Below, in pieces: positions 17,035 through 26,279 of a stretch of DNA of 64,000 nucleotides. Position 1 is the first letter of the stretch; each line of letters opens with the position of its first letter. This DNA comes from Streptomyces sp. DG2A-72 (lineage in GTDB: Bacteria > Actinomycetota > Actinomycetes > Streptomycetales > Streptomycetaceae). The notes beneath the pieces are model-generated. The model saw only the letters and a program-made list of their open reading frames with translations. It had not been told where the DNA came from and did not search any database. The translations under genes and the position numbers were made by a program. The stretch lies in the NCBI RefSeq assembly GCF_030499575.1, contig NZ_JASTLC010000001.1, forward strand, positions 2,814,001 through 2,878,000, written 5' to 3'.

Positions 17035-18171
17035 ATGAGCACCCCGCAGTACCCGTCCAGTCCGCGTCCCTCGGACTACGAGCTCGACGCATGGCATGCC
17101 ATCCAGCAGTTCAAGGGCCGCCCACTGTCGCGAGGGATGAGAAACGCCGGCGAGCAAGTGGCCAACGGCGTCGCGGAACTCGGCAAGCGTGCCGCGAAGC
17201 AACTGGAGAACCGCCCACGGGCGAAGTCGGCGGTTTCGCGTGGACAGGAAATCGTCGCCAAGGGCGCTCAAAAGGTCGGCGCTGGGGCGCGCGGAGCCGC
17301 CGATGCCCTGCCGGGCTGGAGCGGTACCGCCGTGCAGTCCATACGGCAGACGGTGGGGCGGGTCTCGCGAGCGGGACTCTCCTCCAAGCGGGTGGTGACG
17401 CTACACAAGAAGCGCGGGCACGACGTCGCGTCGCTGCCCGATCTGCGCCGCCTCGACCTCGAACAGATCGACGCGGTCCGTGGACGGGCGGTGAACTGGT
17501 ACTACCCGGCCGCCGCGGCGGTCTCGGGAGCGGGTGCCGGACTAGTGATCTCCGGAGGGGAGCTCGTCATCGCCGCCTCCGCCGGCGCCGCGGCAGCGCC
17601 TTCAGCAGGTGCGATCGCGGGGGCTTTTGCTGCCGATACCGCAGCCGTACTCGGACTCGCGTCCCGCGCCGTCGGCCATGTCTCGCTGTTCTACGGCTAC
17701 GACCCCGAGGAGCCTGCCGAGAAGCTCTTCGTGATGTCTGTCGTCAATGTCGGGACGGCAAGTTCGGCCACCTCCAAGAACGCCGCGATGGCCGACATCT
17801 CTCGGCTCACCCAGGCGCTCTTCCGCGGCAAGACGTGGGAGGTCCTGAACGGCGCGGTTGTCACCAAGGTTTCCCAGCAGTTCGCGAAGGCGTTCGGCTT
17901 TCGACTCACCAAGAAAGGACTCGGCAAGGCCGTACCCGCATTCGGGATCGTCGTCGGAGGCACCCTCAACTGGACCACTCTGGAGGGGATCGTCGACGCC
18001 GCCGAGATGGCGTACAGGCGGCGGTTCCTCCTGGAGAAGTACCCGCATCTCGCTGACGAGGAGGCATCCGGATCATTTGTCGACACCGGCCCGGACATCC
18101 CGGACGACGCCGACGAGGAGATCAGCTTGCTCGACGAGATAGCCGAGGCGGGCGGACCCAACCTCCACTGA
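17035..18171 (+). CDS. EcsC family protein
   Basis: A 378-residue protein. The first 110 residues are charged and helical; RRLDLEQIDAVRGRAVNWYY leads into the EcsC domain with two glycine/alanine-rich membrane-like helices (AAAAVSGAGAGLVISGGELV, AGAIAGAFAADTAAVLGLAS), SLFYGYDPEEPAEKLFVMSV, and a late FGIVVGGTLNWTTLEGIVDA helix. EcsC proteins are widespread and poorly understood; the name comes from the Bacillus ecs operon. Divergent from the SLOG pair with very little spacing, hinting at shared regulation. The ATG at 17035 lies downstream of GGAGACAGGAG. Confidence 0.85.
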   Translation: MSTPQYPSSPRPSDYELDAWHAIQQFKGRPLSRGMRNAGEQVANGVAELGKRAAKQLENRPRAKSAVSRGQEIVAKGAQKVGAGARGAADALPGWSGTAVQSIRQTVGRVSRAGLSSKRVVTLHKKRGHDVASLPDLRRLDLEQIDAVRGRAVNWYYPAAAAVSGAGAGLVISGGELVIAASAGAAAAPSAGAIAGAFAADTAAVLGLASRAVGHVSLFYGYDPEEPAEKLFVMSVVNVGTASSATSKNAAMADISRLTQALFRGKTWEVLNGAVVTKVSQQFAKAFGFRLTKKGLGKAVPAFGIVVGGTLNWTTLEGIVDAAEMAYRRRFLLEKYPHLADEEASGSFVDTGPDIPDDADEEISLLDEIAEAGGPNLH

Positions 18172-18578
18172 CTCGGCGTTCTGGCGGTGAACGTCTTCAT
18201 GCGACCGCCAGGACGAACGCGGCTCAGGTGCCCCCGCCGCGAACCCGCTCCTCACGCCCGACGGCGAAGTGCGGGCGTGCCACGTCCTTGGAGTGGCGTA
18301 CATGCACGGCCTGTTCGGGTACACCTCCACCCTCACTCCCCCAACCCCCAGGCCACAACCCCCGCCACCCGGCACCGAACCGCATCCGCCGGGCGGCAAG
18401 ACCGTTTGGGCCGAGGTGGGTAACCGGCCCAGTTGACGAGGAACCTCCCGCCCAACTGGTCGGCTAAGGTTGCCCGTTCACTGTCCGTGGTCACCTTCGA
18501 CGCGCTACGGTCCCAGCAGACGAACGCGAGGGGACGGGACGCCCCTCGGACGCGGCATACGGCGACGACGGGAGCGCA
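18172..18578. other. Intergenic region with a possible gene remnant
   Basis: A 407-bp gap. On the plus strand around 18235-18436 an open stretch without a clear start reads NPLLTPDGEVRACHVLGVAY, MHGLFGYTSTLTPPTPRP and ends KTVWAEVGNRPS before a stop, with coding-like third positions; no family is recognised. The last 140 bp are non-coding and presumably hold the promoter of the next gene. Confidence 0.4.
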
Positions 18579-19871
18579 ATGGCAGAGGACGCGGCGGCCG
18601 GGGCGGACAACCGAGGCCTCTTCGACGACTTCGGCGCCTTCCGGACCCCGACCACCGAGGACTTCAACTCCGTACTGACGCACGGCCTGGTCGCCCCCGA
18701 CGCCAACGTCCTGTTGAACCTGTACCGCTACACCGAGCAGGCGCGCGGCGACCTGCTGCGCGCGCTCGGGGCCTTGGAGGACCGATTGTGGGTGCCTCAC
18801 CAAGTCCTCGTGGAGTTCTGGCGCAACCGTGAGAGCACTCTCAGCGACGCACGGTCGTCCGGTGCGCAGGCCGCCGAGGACATGGCCGGTCACGCGGACC
18901 AGGCAGAGCGGACGCTGCGCACCTGGGCCAATCGTGTGGCCCTGCCGGAGGAGGAGACCGAGCATCTGCGCAGTCAGCTGAACAAGGTCTTCGACGACGC
19001 GCAGGAGACGATCGTCAAGGTCGGCGAGGGTGAGTGGCAGAACATCACCCACGACACGAGCACTGATCCGGTCATCACGGAACTGGAGCCCGCGCTCGAC
19101 GGCCAGGTCGGTGCTCCGCTGAGTCCGGAGGATCACGACAAGGCGATCGCGGAGGGCATGCGCCGCGTCGAGAAGCGGCTGCCTCCGGGCTACATGGACA
19201 AGACGAAGGAGGGTGTGGGAGCCGCCGCCGACTATCTCGTGTGGGAGCAGATCCTCCGGGAGGCCGGCCGCCGCCAGTGCGACGTGCTGTTCCTGACGGC
19301 GGACGTCAAGGAGGACTGGTGGCGCAAAGAGCAGGGCTTCAACCGCGGCCCTCGGCCTGAACTGACCGAGGAGCTCAGGACCGCGGGCGGCGGACGGCTC
19401 TTCATGCTCACGCCCAAGCGGTTCCTGGAGGTCGCCGCGCCGATCCTGGAGTTCGGTCTCCGGGAGGGGTCCGTCGAGGACATCGAACGCGTCGAGCGAA
19501 TCGGGACCGACGACGGAACCTACGGAGGCTGGACGACCGACGCGCTCCAGGAACTCTTCGACCGGCTGACCTACGAGAGCTACGAGGACAGGGTCGCCGT
19601 CATCAAGTACGCCGCTGAGATGGACGGTGTCGCGGACGCCAAAAGCGTCTACGCCATCTGCCACTACCCCGAGAGCCGCTCCCTGAGAGGCTTCACCAAA
19701 CCGGTCACGCGCATTACCGGCCTGCTGCGCAACCTGGGAAAGATCCCGGAGTCGGCCGTCCAGGTCCTGAAGGCCGAATACGACGCGGGTCCAGGCCCCG
19801 CGTCCGGCTTCTGCGTCCACCCCCTCCTCGTACCGCTTGTCAACGAGCTGGGAGTCGAGGACGAATCGTGA
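18579..19871 (+). CDS. PIN-like domain protein (PIN_8/DUF4935 type), putative ribonuclease
   Basis: A 430-residue protein with a large PIN-like nuclease domain in the first ~280 residues: Asp41 in APDANVLLNLYRY, Glu79 in HQVLVEFWRNRE, an acidic stretch GVGAAADYLVWEQIL and DVLFLTADVKEDWW, giving the acidic quartet of the fold, with a long helical insert between. The C-terminal 140 residues are of unknown type. Stand-alone large PIN-like proteins of this kind occur with restriction systems and are suspected defence effectors (inference). Stand-alone gene, followed by small genes and a restriction-modification enzyme. Confidence 0.8.
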   Translation: MAEDAAAGADNRGLFDDFGAFRTPTTEDFNSVLTHGLVAPDANVLLNLYRYTEQARGDLLRALGALEDRLWVPHQVLVEFWRNRESTLSDARSSGAQAAEDMAGHADQAERTLRTWANRVALPEEETEHLRSQLNKVFDDAQETIVKVGEGEWQNITHDTSTDPVITELEPALDGQVGAPLSPEDHDKAIAEGMRRVEKRLPPGYMDKTKEGVGAAADYLVWEQILREAGRRQCDVLFLTADVKEDWWRKEQGFNRGPRPELTEELRTAGGGRLFMLTPKRFLEVAAPILEFGLREGSVEDIERVERIGTDDGTYGGWTTDALQELFDRLTYESYEDRVAVIKYAAEMDGVADAKSVYAICHYPESRSLRGFTKPVTRITGLLRNLGKIPESAVQVLKAEYDAGPGPASGFCVHPLLVPLVNELGVEDES

Positions 19872-19935
19872 CCGCCAGCCGGGCATCTCACGTCACGGAA
19901 GCAGTTGGCGAAGCCGCGTTGTTACCCTCCGCGCC

Positions 19936-20199
19936 ATGCCCCATTCAGCAGCGCGGGAGATGCGTCGTCCGATCCTGTCGATCCACCCGTACGTACCGGC
20001 CATTGAGCAACAGGGCGATGTGATCTGCTCCATGGCCTCGCGCGGCGACTGCGACCACAAGCTCATCGCGGAGGTATGCCCCGAGTTCAGCGACGGCACC
20101 ACACCCCGCTGGTGGGTGTGCGGCGAGTGGCTGACCAGCCACTCGTCAGCCATCGCCCATATCACCACGAACGGCTTCCAGGTGCCCGCCGTACCTTAA
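19936..20199 (+). CDS. Small cysteine-containing hypothetical protein
   Basis: An 87-residue protein (MPHSAAREMRRPILSIHPYV; CSMASRGDCDHKLIAEVCPE; RWWVCGEWLTSHSSAIAHI). Four Cys residues and several His could bind metal, but the spacing is not a known zinc motif. Codon third positions are strongly G/C in this frame, which supports coding over the antisense open frame. It begins 65 bp after the PIN-like gene, on the same strand. No family is recognised. Confidence 0.5.
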   Translation: MPHSAAREMRRPILSIHPYVPAIEQQGDVICSMASRGDCDHKLIAEVCPEFSDGTTPRWWVCGEWLTSHSSAIAHITTNGFQVPAVP

Positions 20200-20229
20200 C
20201 GGGTCAGTGCCGGAGCCCTGCGGTGGCGA

Positions 20230-20457
20230 CTACGCCGACCGGTACACGGCCTGATCCGGATCCGGCCTCACGATCACACCGTCCTGAGCGAGCTCGCGCA
20301 GGTTGCGGAGGGCCTCCTTGCCCGCGGCATTGTCGTCCGCCGGTCTGTACCCGGCGACTCGTAGGGCCAGTACGGCACGTTCGGTGTCCCAGGTGCCTCC
20401 CAGTGCCTGGATCACCTTGGCGAGCGCCTGCTTGTGCGACAGCGACTTCTCGGTCAT
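20230..20457 (-). CDS. Small hypothetical protein
   Basis: A 75-residue soluble protein (MTEKSLSHKQALAKVIQALG; AGKEALRNLRELAQDGVIVR). The pattern of three helices followed by a short strand wing resembles a winged helix, but this is only an impression. The ATG at 20455-20457 has an excellent ribosome site (GGGGAGGG). It runs opposite to its neighbours. Confidence 0.5.
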   Translation of the reverse strand: MTEKSLSHKQALAKVIQALGGTWDTERAVLALRVAGYRPADDNAAGKEALRNLRELAQDGVIVRPDPDQAVYRSA

Positions 20458-20527
20458 CTCACCCTCCCCTTCCAGAAACCGCCACAGCATGGCATACGGC
20501 GGCAGGGCTACTGCCGACCGGACCAGC

Positions 20528-20640
20528 TCAGAATCGGAAACTGAAGAGACCGCCCTCCTCGCTCGCGTCCGTCAGCCGTGGGCCGATGACACGGTACTCG
20601 GCACTGAAGCCGCGCTGGACCGCTACCCGTCAGCAGCCAC
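20528..20640 (-). other. Orphan coding fragment in the 300-bp gap before the RM gene
   Basis: On the minus strand [20 protein letters not shown] then GLFSFRF ends at a stop at 20528 and looks like a genuine protein C-terminus without a start or body. A competing plus-strand frame from an ATG at 20489 (52 codons) is also open. Either way no complete gene is present in 20458-20757; the rest probably holds the promoter of the restriction-modification gene. Confidence 0.3.
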
Positions 20641-20757
20641 GCCTTGAGCAGGCGTCACACGCGCCTCTTCGCCATTTATCCGGCGTTTGCCAGTTGCCAT
20701 GTCATGGGCATTCTGTATGGGTCTGATCACCTGCGTGGGTGCAGCCTTGGGGGGCCG

Positions 20758-23700
20758 ATGTCACAAGGGGACGTCTGGGCGGGAAAGGGCACCACCGGAT
20801 CGGTCGCAGACCTCGTCACCCGGTTCGGCCAGGAGGTCAGGGCCAAGCTGCAAGGTCCTGCCGGGGCGGTCAGCGGCAAGGAGGAGAGCCTCACCACGCC
20901 GGTGGAACACCTGCTGCGCGGTATGGCCTCGAGGCAACGCCTCAAACTCATCGCTCACGGTCAGAGTCGCGTCAAGAGACTCAGGATTCGACCGGACTTC
21001 GCCATCAGCTGCGGCGGCAGGACCATAGGGCACGTCGAGCTGAAGCAGCCGGGCAAGGGGGTCGATCCAGAGAAGTGGTCTGTGAAGAGCCACGACCGGA
21101 AACAGTGGGAGAAGATCAAGGCCCTCCACAACGTGCTGTACACCGATGGATACCAGTGGGCGGTCTACCGATTCGGTGTGCAAATCGGCCCTACTGGGCA
21201 ACTCGTTGGAGATCTCCAATCCGGTAGTCGGCAACTCGTCGTCGCGGACGACGGGTTCGAGCGCGCCCTCACGCACTTCTTCACGCCGGCGCCCCTCACT
21301 CACGGCAGCATCGGCGAACTGGTCAAGCGCATCGCGGGAATCTGCGCCCTGCTGCGCGACGAGGTCACCGAACGTCTCACCCGCGAGGAATCCGGAGAGG
21401 CCAACGCATCGTTCTCGATCCTGGCCGGGAACTGGAAGGATCTACTCTTTCCCGATGCTCGTGCGGAGGAGTTCGCGGACCATTACAGCCAGACGCTGAC
21501 CTTCGCCATCCTGCTGGCCCGCCTTGAGCGCATCGATCTGGACAAGCTCTCCCTCCCCGATGTAGCGATCCGATTAGGCAAACGGCACTCACTGATGGGC
21601 AAGGCGCTGGCGGTACTGACGGACGAAGCCCTCGACGATCTGCGCGGGATCACCGACACGCTGATCGACGTCATATCCGCCGTCGACCCCGAGATGTTCA
21701 AGGACGAGACCGGAGACGCCTACCTCCACCTGTACGAGGGCTTTCTGAGCGCCTACGACCCGGAACTGCGACGGCGGACAGGGACGTACTACACACCCGG
21801 CGAGGTCGTCCGCTTCATGGTCGGGTTCACCGACGAGGTGCTGCGGGACCGGCTCGGCCAGGAGGACGGGTACGGAAGTGAGGACGTCACGGTGGTCGAC
21901 CCTGCCATGGGCACCGGGACCTTCCTCATCAACATCATCGACCACGTCGCCAAGAACCTGTCATTGAAGTACGGCAAGATTCTCAAGTCCGGACTCCTCC
22001 GGGACCTGTCGAGTCGACTCGTCGGTCTGGAGAAGCAGACCGGGCCGTACGCGGTGGCCGAACTCCGTGTGCACCACGCCTTCCAGTCCCACGACGCCGA
22101 TGTCACCGGTCACCCACCGAGGCTTCTGGTGGCCGACACACTCGACGATCCCTCCGTCGAGCACCACCTGGGCTTGATGTACGAAGCGATCGCCCGCCAC
22201 CGCCGCATGGCGAACAAGATCAAGGCGGACGAGAAGGTCATGGTGGTCATCGGCAATCCGCCCTATCTGCGGGGTGCGCGACAGTCGGGCGTCGGACGCT
22301 GGGTCACCGACGGCAACCCGAACGATCAGGGCCCGATCCTCGCCCGTTTCCATCCCGAGGACAACGGGCGTGTCGGATACGCCCTCGACAACCTCTACGT
22401 CTACTTCTGGGCGTGGTCCACCTGGAAGGTCTTCGACCAGGTGACGGCTTCGGGCACGCCGAAGGCGCCCAGCGGGGTCGTCGCTCTCATCACCAACTCC
22501 GGATACCTGGACAGTGAGGGCGCGGCCGGCATGCGTCACTACCTGCGCGAGGCGGCCGACGAGGGCTGGGTCATCGGTCTCTCCCCCGAAGGCCCCTACT
22601 CCGACACACGCACCCGTGTCTTCCAGGACGTGAAGCGCGAGGTCTGCATCGCCGTCTTCGTCCGCCGGGGTTCCCCGGACGCGAGTAATCCGGCGCGGGT
22701 GTGGCGACTCGACGTACCGGCGGGTACGCGCGAGGAGAAGTTCGGCTGGCTGGAAGCGCTCGGCGTCGAGGGCCACCGGAACGGGACTTCCTGGCAGCTC
22801 TGCCCCACACAGTGGACCGCGCCCTTTCACGTCACGCCCGACTCCGAGTGGTCAACCATGCCGCCGGTGGACGCCCTGCTGCCCTGGACGAGCACCGGCA
22901 ACACGAACAACCGCAGTTGGCCCGTCTCACCCAGCCAGGACGTTCTGGAAAGGCGCTGGCGCAGGCTCGTCCAGGCTCCGACAGAGGCCAAGGCGACGCT
23001 GATGAAGAGCACCGGGGATCGCCGTCCGGACAAGCCCGAACCACCCCTGCCCGGCCAGCAGGAGAAGGGCAGTCTCGCCGCGGAGAAGGAGACGGTTCCG
23101 GTCATCGTCCGGTACGGACGGATGACCTTCGACCGGCAGTACATCATCGCGGACCGGAGAGTGATCGACCGGCCGCGGCCGGCCTTGTGGTTCGCCCACG
23201 ACGACCGGCGTCAGATCTACCTGTCCGAACTCCACACAGAGTCAGGTCGGCCGGGCCCGGCGGTGAGTTTCACCGCCCTTCTGCCCGACGTTCACCACTT
23301 CAAAGGCACCGAAGGTGGCCGCGTCGCGCCCCTCTACCGCCACTCTCACCGGGCGGAACCGAACGTGACGCCCGGACTGCTGCAGCTGCTCACCAAGACG
23401 CACGGCGTGACGGTCACCGCCGAAGACCTCCTCGCGTACATCGCGGGCACAGCCGGCCACAGCGGCTACGCCCGCCGCTTCGCCACGAACCTGGCCGAGC
23501 GTGGCGCCCGCGTCCCCCTGACGCGCGACTCGGCCTTGTGGGCGGAGATGGTGGAGATGGGCAGGCGTACGGTGTGGATCCACACGTACGGCGAGCGTTT
23601 CGCTTCTCACCACCACAACAGCTCGCACGGACCGACACCGAGACTGCCCCCGGCAGAGCAACCGGAATGCGTCGTCGCGATCGGAGAGGACGACGGGCTG

Positions 23701-24138
23701 CCGGACAGCATCTCCTACGACGCGACGACGCGAACCCTCACGGTGGGCACTGGCTCCATACGTCCTGTGGCACCGGAAGTGTGGGACTACCGGATCGGCG
23801 GGGTGCAGGTGATCCGCAAGTGGTTCAGCTTCCGCAAGCGCAAGCCGGACGTGGAGCGGCAGACCCCGTTGAACGACATCCTGCCTCCAACCTGGCCTTC
23901 CCGGTGGACCATTGACCTGCTGGACCTCATCAACGCGCTCGGGCTCCTCGTATCCCTCGAGCCCCGACAGGCCTGGCTTTTGGACGCCGTCAGCAGCGGC
24001 CCGCTCATCACCACCGACGACCTCCGGGACGAGGGCATCCTGCCCGTGCCTGCCTACGCGACCAAGGAACCGAAGCCACCGCGGACGTCTCGGCGCAGTC
24101 CCGGGCCAGGTCAGGAGAGCCTCGACTTCCCAAGCTGA
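20758..24138 (+). CDS. Single-chain restriction-modification enzyme (type ISP/IIG-like, N6-adenine methylase)
   Basis: A 1126-residue fusion. The N-terminus is a PD-(D/E)xK nuclease: Asp80 in RIRPDF and Glu94-x-Lys96 in [10 protein letters not shown] helical connector follows, then an N6-adenine methyltransferase with the SAM motif [12 protein letters not shown] near residue 380 and catalytic NPPY near residue 500. The last ~550 residues (for example [23 protein letters not shown]-like [22 protein letters not shown]) form the type ISP C-terminal target-recognition region. No helicase motifs are present, unlike the classic 1,500-residue ISP enzymes. It should cut and methylate foreign DNA at one recognition sequence. 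The ATG at 20758 follows GGGGGG; an upstream in-frame start is poor. Confidence 0.88.
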   Translation: MSQGDVWAGKGTTGSVADLVTRFGQEVRAKLQGPAGAVSGKEESLTTPVEHLLRGMASRQRLKLIAHGQSRVKRLRIRPDFAISCGGRTIGHVELKQPGKGVDPEKWSVKSHDRKQWEKIKALHNVLYTDGYQWAVYRFGVQIGPTGQLVGDLQSGSRQLVVADDGFERALTHFFTPAPLTHGSIGELVKRIAGICALLRDEVTERLTREESGEANASFSILAGNWKDLLFPDARAEEFADHYSQTLTFAILLARLERIDLDKLSLPDVAIRLGKRHSLMGKALAVLTDEALDDLRGITDTLIDVISAVDPEMFKDETGDAYLHLYEGFLSAYDPELRRRTGTYYTPGEVVRFMVGFTDEVLRDRLGQEDGYGSEDVTVVDPAMGTGTFLINIIDHVAKNLSLKYGKILKSGLLRDLSSRLVGLEKQTGPYAVAELRVHHAFQSHDADVTGHPPRLLVADTLDDPSVEHHLGLMYEAIARHRRMANKIKADEKVMVVIGNPPYLRGARQSGVGRWVTDGNPNDQGPILARFHPEDNGRVGYALDNLYVYFWAWSTWKVFDQVTASGTPKAPSGVVALITNSGYLDSEGAAGMRHYLREAADEGWVIGLSPEGPYSDTRTRVFQDVKREVCIAVFVRRGSPDASNPARVWRLDVPAGTREEKFGWLEALGVEGHRNGTSWQLCPTQWTAPFHVTPDSEWSTMPPVDALLPWTSTGNTNNRSWPVSPSQDVLERRWRRLVQAPTEAKATLMKSTGDRRPDKPEPPLPGQQEKGSLAAEKETVPVIVRYGRMTFDRQYIIADRRVIDRPRPALWFAHDDRRQIYLSELHTESGRPGPAVSFTALLPDVHHFKGTEGGRVAPLYRHSHRAEPNVTPGLLQLLTKTHGVTVTAEDLLAYIAGTAGHSGYARRFATNLAERGARVPLTRDSALWAEMVEMGRRTVWIHTYGERFASHHHNSSHGPTPRLPPAEQPECVVAIGEDDGLPDSISYDATTRTLTVGTGSIRPVAPEVWDYRIGGVQVIRKWFSFRKRKPDVERQTPLNDILPPTWPSRWTIDLLDLINALGLLVSLEPRQAWLLDAVSSGPLITTDDLRDEGILPVPAYATKEPKPPRTSRRSPGPGQESLDFPS

Positions 24139-24192
24139 CGCGCGCCCAGCCTGAGTTCCCGGCGGCCGTACCGCAAACGGAATGTGCCCGTG

Positions 24193-24560
24193 CTATGACG
24201 CACCGTACGGGCCGCACTCACACATGCGCGGAAGCTTCGCTGTGAACGACCCGCACAGGCCGATGTTGAGCGCCGTCAGTCGCTGCTGGCCGTCCAGGAT
24301 CGCTGTGATTGCCCGGCTGCCCAGCGGACCAGTCGGTGCGCAGTGGGCGTTGTCAGGCTCGTGATAGTCGCGCATGAAGTCGTAGAAGGCGAAACGGCCG
24401 GAATTGCCCTCCTGAACCTGCCACATGAGGAACGAGCCGATGGGATAGCCACGCATCAGGCTGTCGTACAACCGCGTGATCTTGTCCCGCGACCAGACGA
24501 ACTCACGCTGAATCGCCGGCAACACGTACTCGCGACGATGGATCGCACACCGTAGCGTCC
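24193..24560 (-). pseudogene. DUF262 (GmrS-like) remnant
   Basis: EYVLPAIQREFVWSRDKITR, SLMRGYPIGSFLMWQV and AILDGQQRLTALNIGLCGSF are the N-terminal ParB-like DUF262 motifs (R-x-F-V-W and D-G-Q-Q-R-L-T) of GmrSD-type modification-dependent restriction enzymes. A TGA stands in frame just upstream of the first motif, and the frame ends after ~110 residues where these proteins normally run 550 or more. Both ends are lost. Confidence 0.75.
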
Positions 24561-24716
24561 GAAGTCAGGGCGTCGCAGCGAGTGGTAACACTCAGGCCGC
24601 CGGTTTCCAGCGGTACCCCTCGCGAGTTTCGTCGTACGGACGCGACAGCGGTTCAAGCTCCGTGCGCACGAGTTCGGCGTCAGGGTCAGCGACCCCCGCC
24701 GGTGCCGCGCCCCGGG

Positions 24717-26153
24717 CTACTGCCAGGCCCGTACCAGGTCTTCGGGTCCCCAGTGGGCCGCAAGGGGAAGATCGCCGGTCACGCCGCTGCGGGACACTGC
24801 GACCAGCGGGGTGTCCGGGCCGGCGCCAGGTACGGCCGGCACGTCCCGGACGAGAGTGTCGTATTCACGTCTGCCGAAAGGCTGGGACTCCAGCCACTTG
24901 ATGGAGCCGACGAAGTGCACCGCGCCCGCCACGGGTTCGCGATCCGCGCCGATCAGGTCGACCTCGGGGTTGTTCTGCCGGTTCCACCAGCCGCCCACCG
25001 CCTCTGTCTCAGGCCAGTGCTCGTCGGGCAGCAGCCGTAGCAGTGACTCGCGAACGACCGGCTCGACGGCGCGTCCCCGCCAGGTCGTCCATGAGCGCTC
25101 GATGCGCTCCAGGGCCAGATCGCCGCGACCGCGTTCGATGAGCGGGATCCCTCGCTGCAGGAAGGCCAGCCAGAACCGCAGGTATGGATCGGCGATGCGG
25201 TAGCGCTTGTTCTTGGTGTCGGCCTTCCCGGACAGTGGCAGATCGGCCGCCAGGACCCGCTTGGTCTGCAGGGTGTTCAGCAACGGAGACAGCGTGCCCG
25301 ACGGCAGCGCTCCCGTCCCGCCGGCCTGGGCGGCGATGGCGGAGAAGGTCCGCTCGCCGCTGCCCACCGCCTCCAGCACCGCCCGCGACAGCGAGGCTTC
25401 GGGAAACTCCCCGAGGAGCGACAGCTCACCCGCGACCAGCAACGGCGACAGCGGGTTGGTCACCGCCGCCCGCAGGAAGTCCGCCCGGCTCAGCCCCGGC
25501 CGCCACGACTGGACGATCTCCGGAAAGCCTCCCGTGATCAGCAACGCATCCACCGCGTCCGCTGCGTCGAGTTCCGTCATCGCCTGCACATCGGCCAGGT
25601 GCAGCGGCTGAACAGTCATCTTCGTCGCCCGCCCGAAGAACGGACGGCCGTAGGACTGCAGGGCCTCCATCACCGACATGTCACTGCCGACCAGGACCAG
25701 CAGGACCGGCTTGGCGGACAGATGGCGGTCCCAGACCGTCTGCAGCGCCCCCTCGAATTCCGCGTCCTGCTCCACCAGCCACGGCACCTCGTCGATCACA
25801 GCGATGCTCGGGGCGTCGTCCGGGAGCGCGATGGCCAGTGAGCGCAGCGCCTGATTCCAGTCCGCAGCCTGCAATCCGGCCACCAGCTCCGCTCCCGGCA
25901 GAGCAGCGGACTGCGCCAGCGCCGCGGTGAAGTCCGCCCGCTCGGCCGTGGCATTACGGCCCCGGGTTGCCTGGAACACCACGTACGGCATCCCGGACCG
26001 GTCGCAGAATTCCTGAACCAGACGAGACTTCCCCACACGCCGCCGCCCCGTCATGATCACGGCCTGCCCCCGAGTGCCCCCCGCACCTTCGATCACAGAC
26101 CCGAGCTGTCGGCCCAGCAGATCGAGATCGGCCGCTCTGCCTTTGAAGTCCAT
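24717..26153 (-). CDS. AAA-type ATPase with C-terminal DUF234 domain
   Basis: A 478-residue protein of the archaeal-type ATPase/DUF234 family. Walker A is GRRRVGKS at residues 36-43, Walker B SIAVIDEVPWL near 130. A winged-helix region (ALPSGTLSPLLNTLQTKRVL) precedes the DUF234 nuclease-like domain (RYRIADPYLRFWLAFLQRG; NNPEVDLIGAD). In most relatives the last motif is GE-x-KW; here it reads FVGSIKW, so the usual acidic residue is Ser. The family is linked to mobile DNA and defence, role unproven. The ATG at 26151-26153 follows GAGGGG. A perfect palindrome stands in the promoter. Confidence 0.85.
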   Translation of the reverse strand: MDFKGRAADLDLLGRQLGSVIEGAGGTRGQAVIMTGRRRVGKSRLVQEFCDRSGMPYVVFQATRGRNATAERADFTAALAQSAALPGAELVAGLQAADWNQALRSLAIALPDDAPSIAVIDEVPWLVEQDAEFEGALQTVWDRHLSAKPVLLVLVGSDMSVMEALQSYGRPFFGRATKMTVQPLHLADVQAMTELDAADAVDALLITGGFPEIVQSWRPGLSRADFLRAAVTNPLSPLLVAGELSLLGEFPEASLSRAVLEAVGSGERTFSAIAAQAGGTGALPSGTLSPLLNTLQTKRVLAADLPLSGKADTKNKRYRIADPYLRFWLAFLQRGIPLIERGRGDLALERIERSWTTWRGRAVEPVVRESLLRLLPDEHWPETEAVGGWWNRQNNPEVDLIGADREPVAGAVHFVGSIKWLESQPFGRREYDTLVRDVPAVPGAGPDTPLVAVSRSGVTGDLPLAAHWGPEDLVRAWQ

Positions 26154-26175
26154 CGGCGACCCCTCAGGAAGGAAA

Positions 26176-26208
26176 GTTAGATTGCATCTTACGTAGAAAG
26201 AATCTAAC
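26176..26208 (-). promoter_or_regulatory. Palindromic operator/promoter of the DUF234 ATPase gene
   Basis: GTTAGATT at 26176-26183 and AATCTAAC at 26201-26208 form a perfect 8-bp inverted repeat spaced by 17 bases, in an AT-rich block unlike its surroundings, 23-55 bases before the ATPase start. A binding site for the ATPase winged helix (autoregulation) or another regulator is inferred. Confidence 0.5.
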
Positions 26209-26279
26209 GCAGATGCCAGGAAATTTCCTTGAGATAAAATGGCCCGCCTCCAAGGCCATAAGTCCAGGTCAGAGCCGAG

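Noticed and set aside
20489..20647. Plus-strand 52-codon frame before the RM gene
   Set aside because: No ribosome site or family; the opposite strand reads a better protein-like C-terminus in the same place.
20758..24138. BREX PglX or DISARM methylase
   Set aside because: None of the partner genes (pglZ, brxC, drmA, drmB) are nearby, and the N-terminal PD-(D/E)xK plus type ISP C-terminal region fit a self-contained restriction-modification enzyme better.
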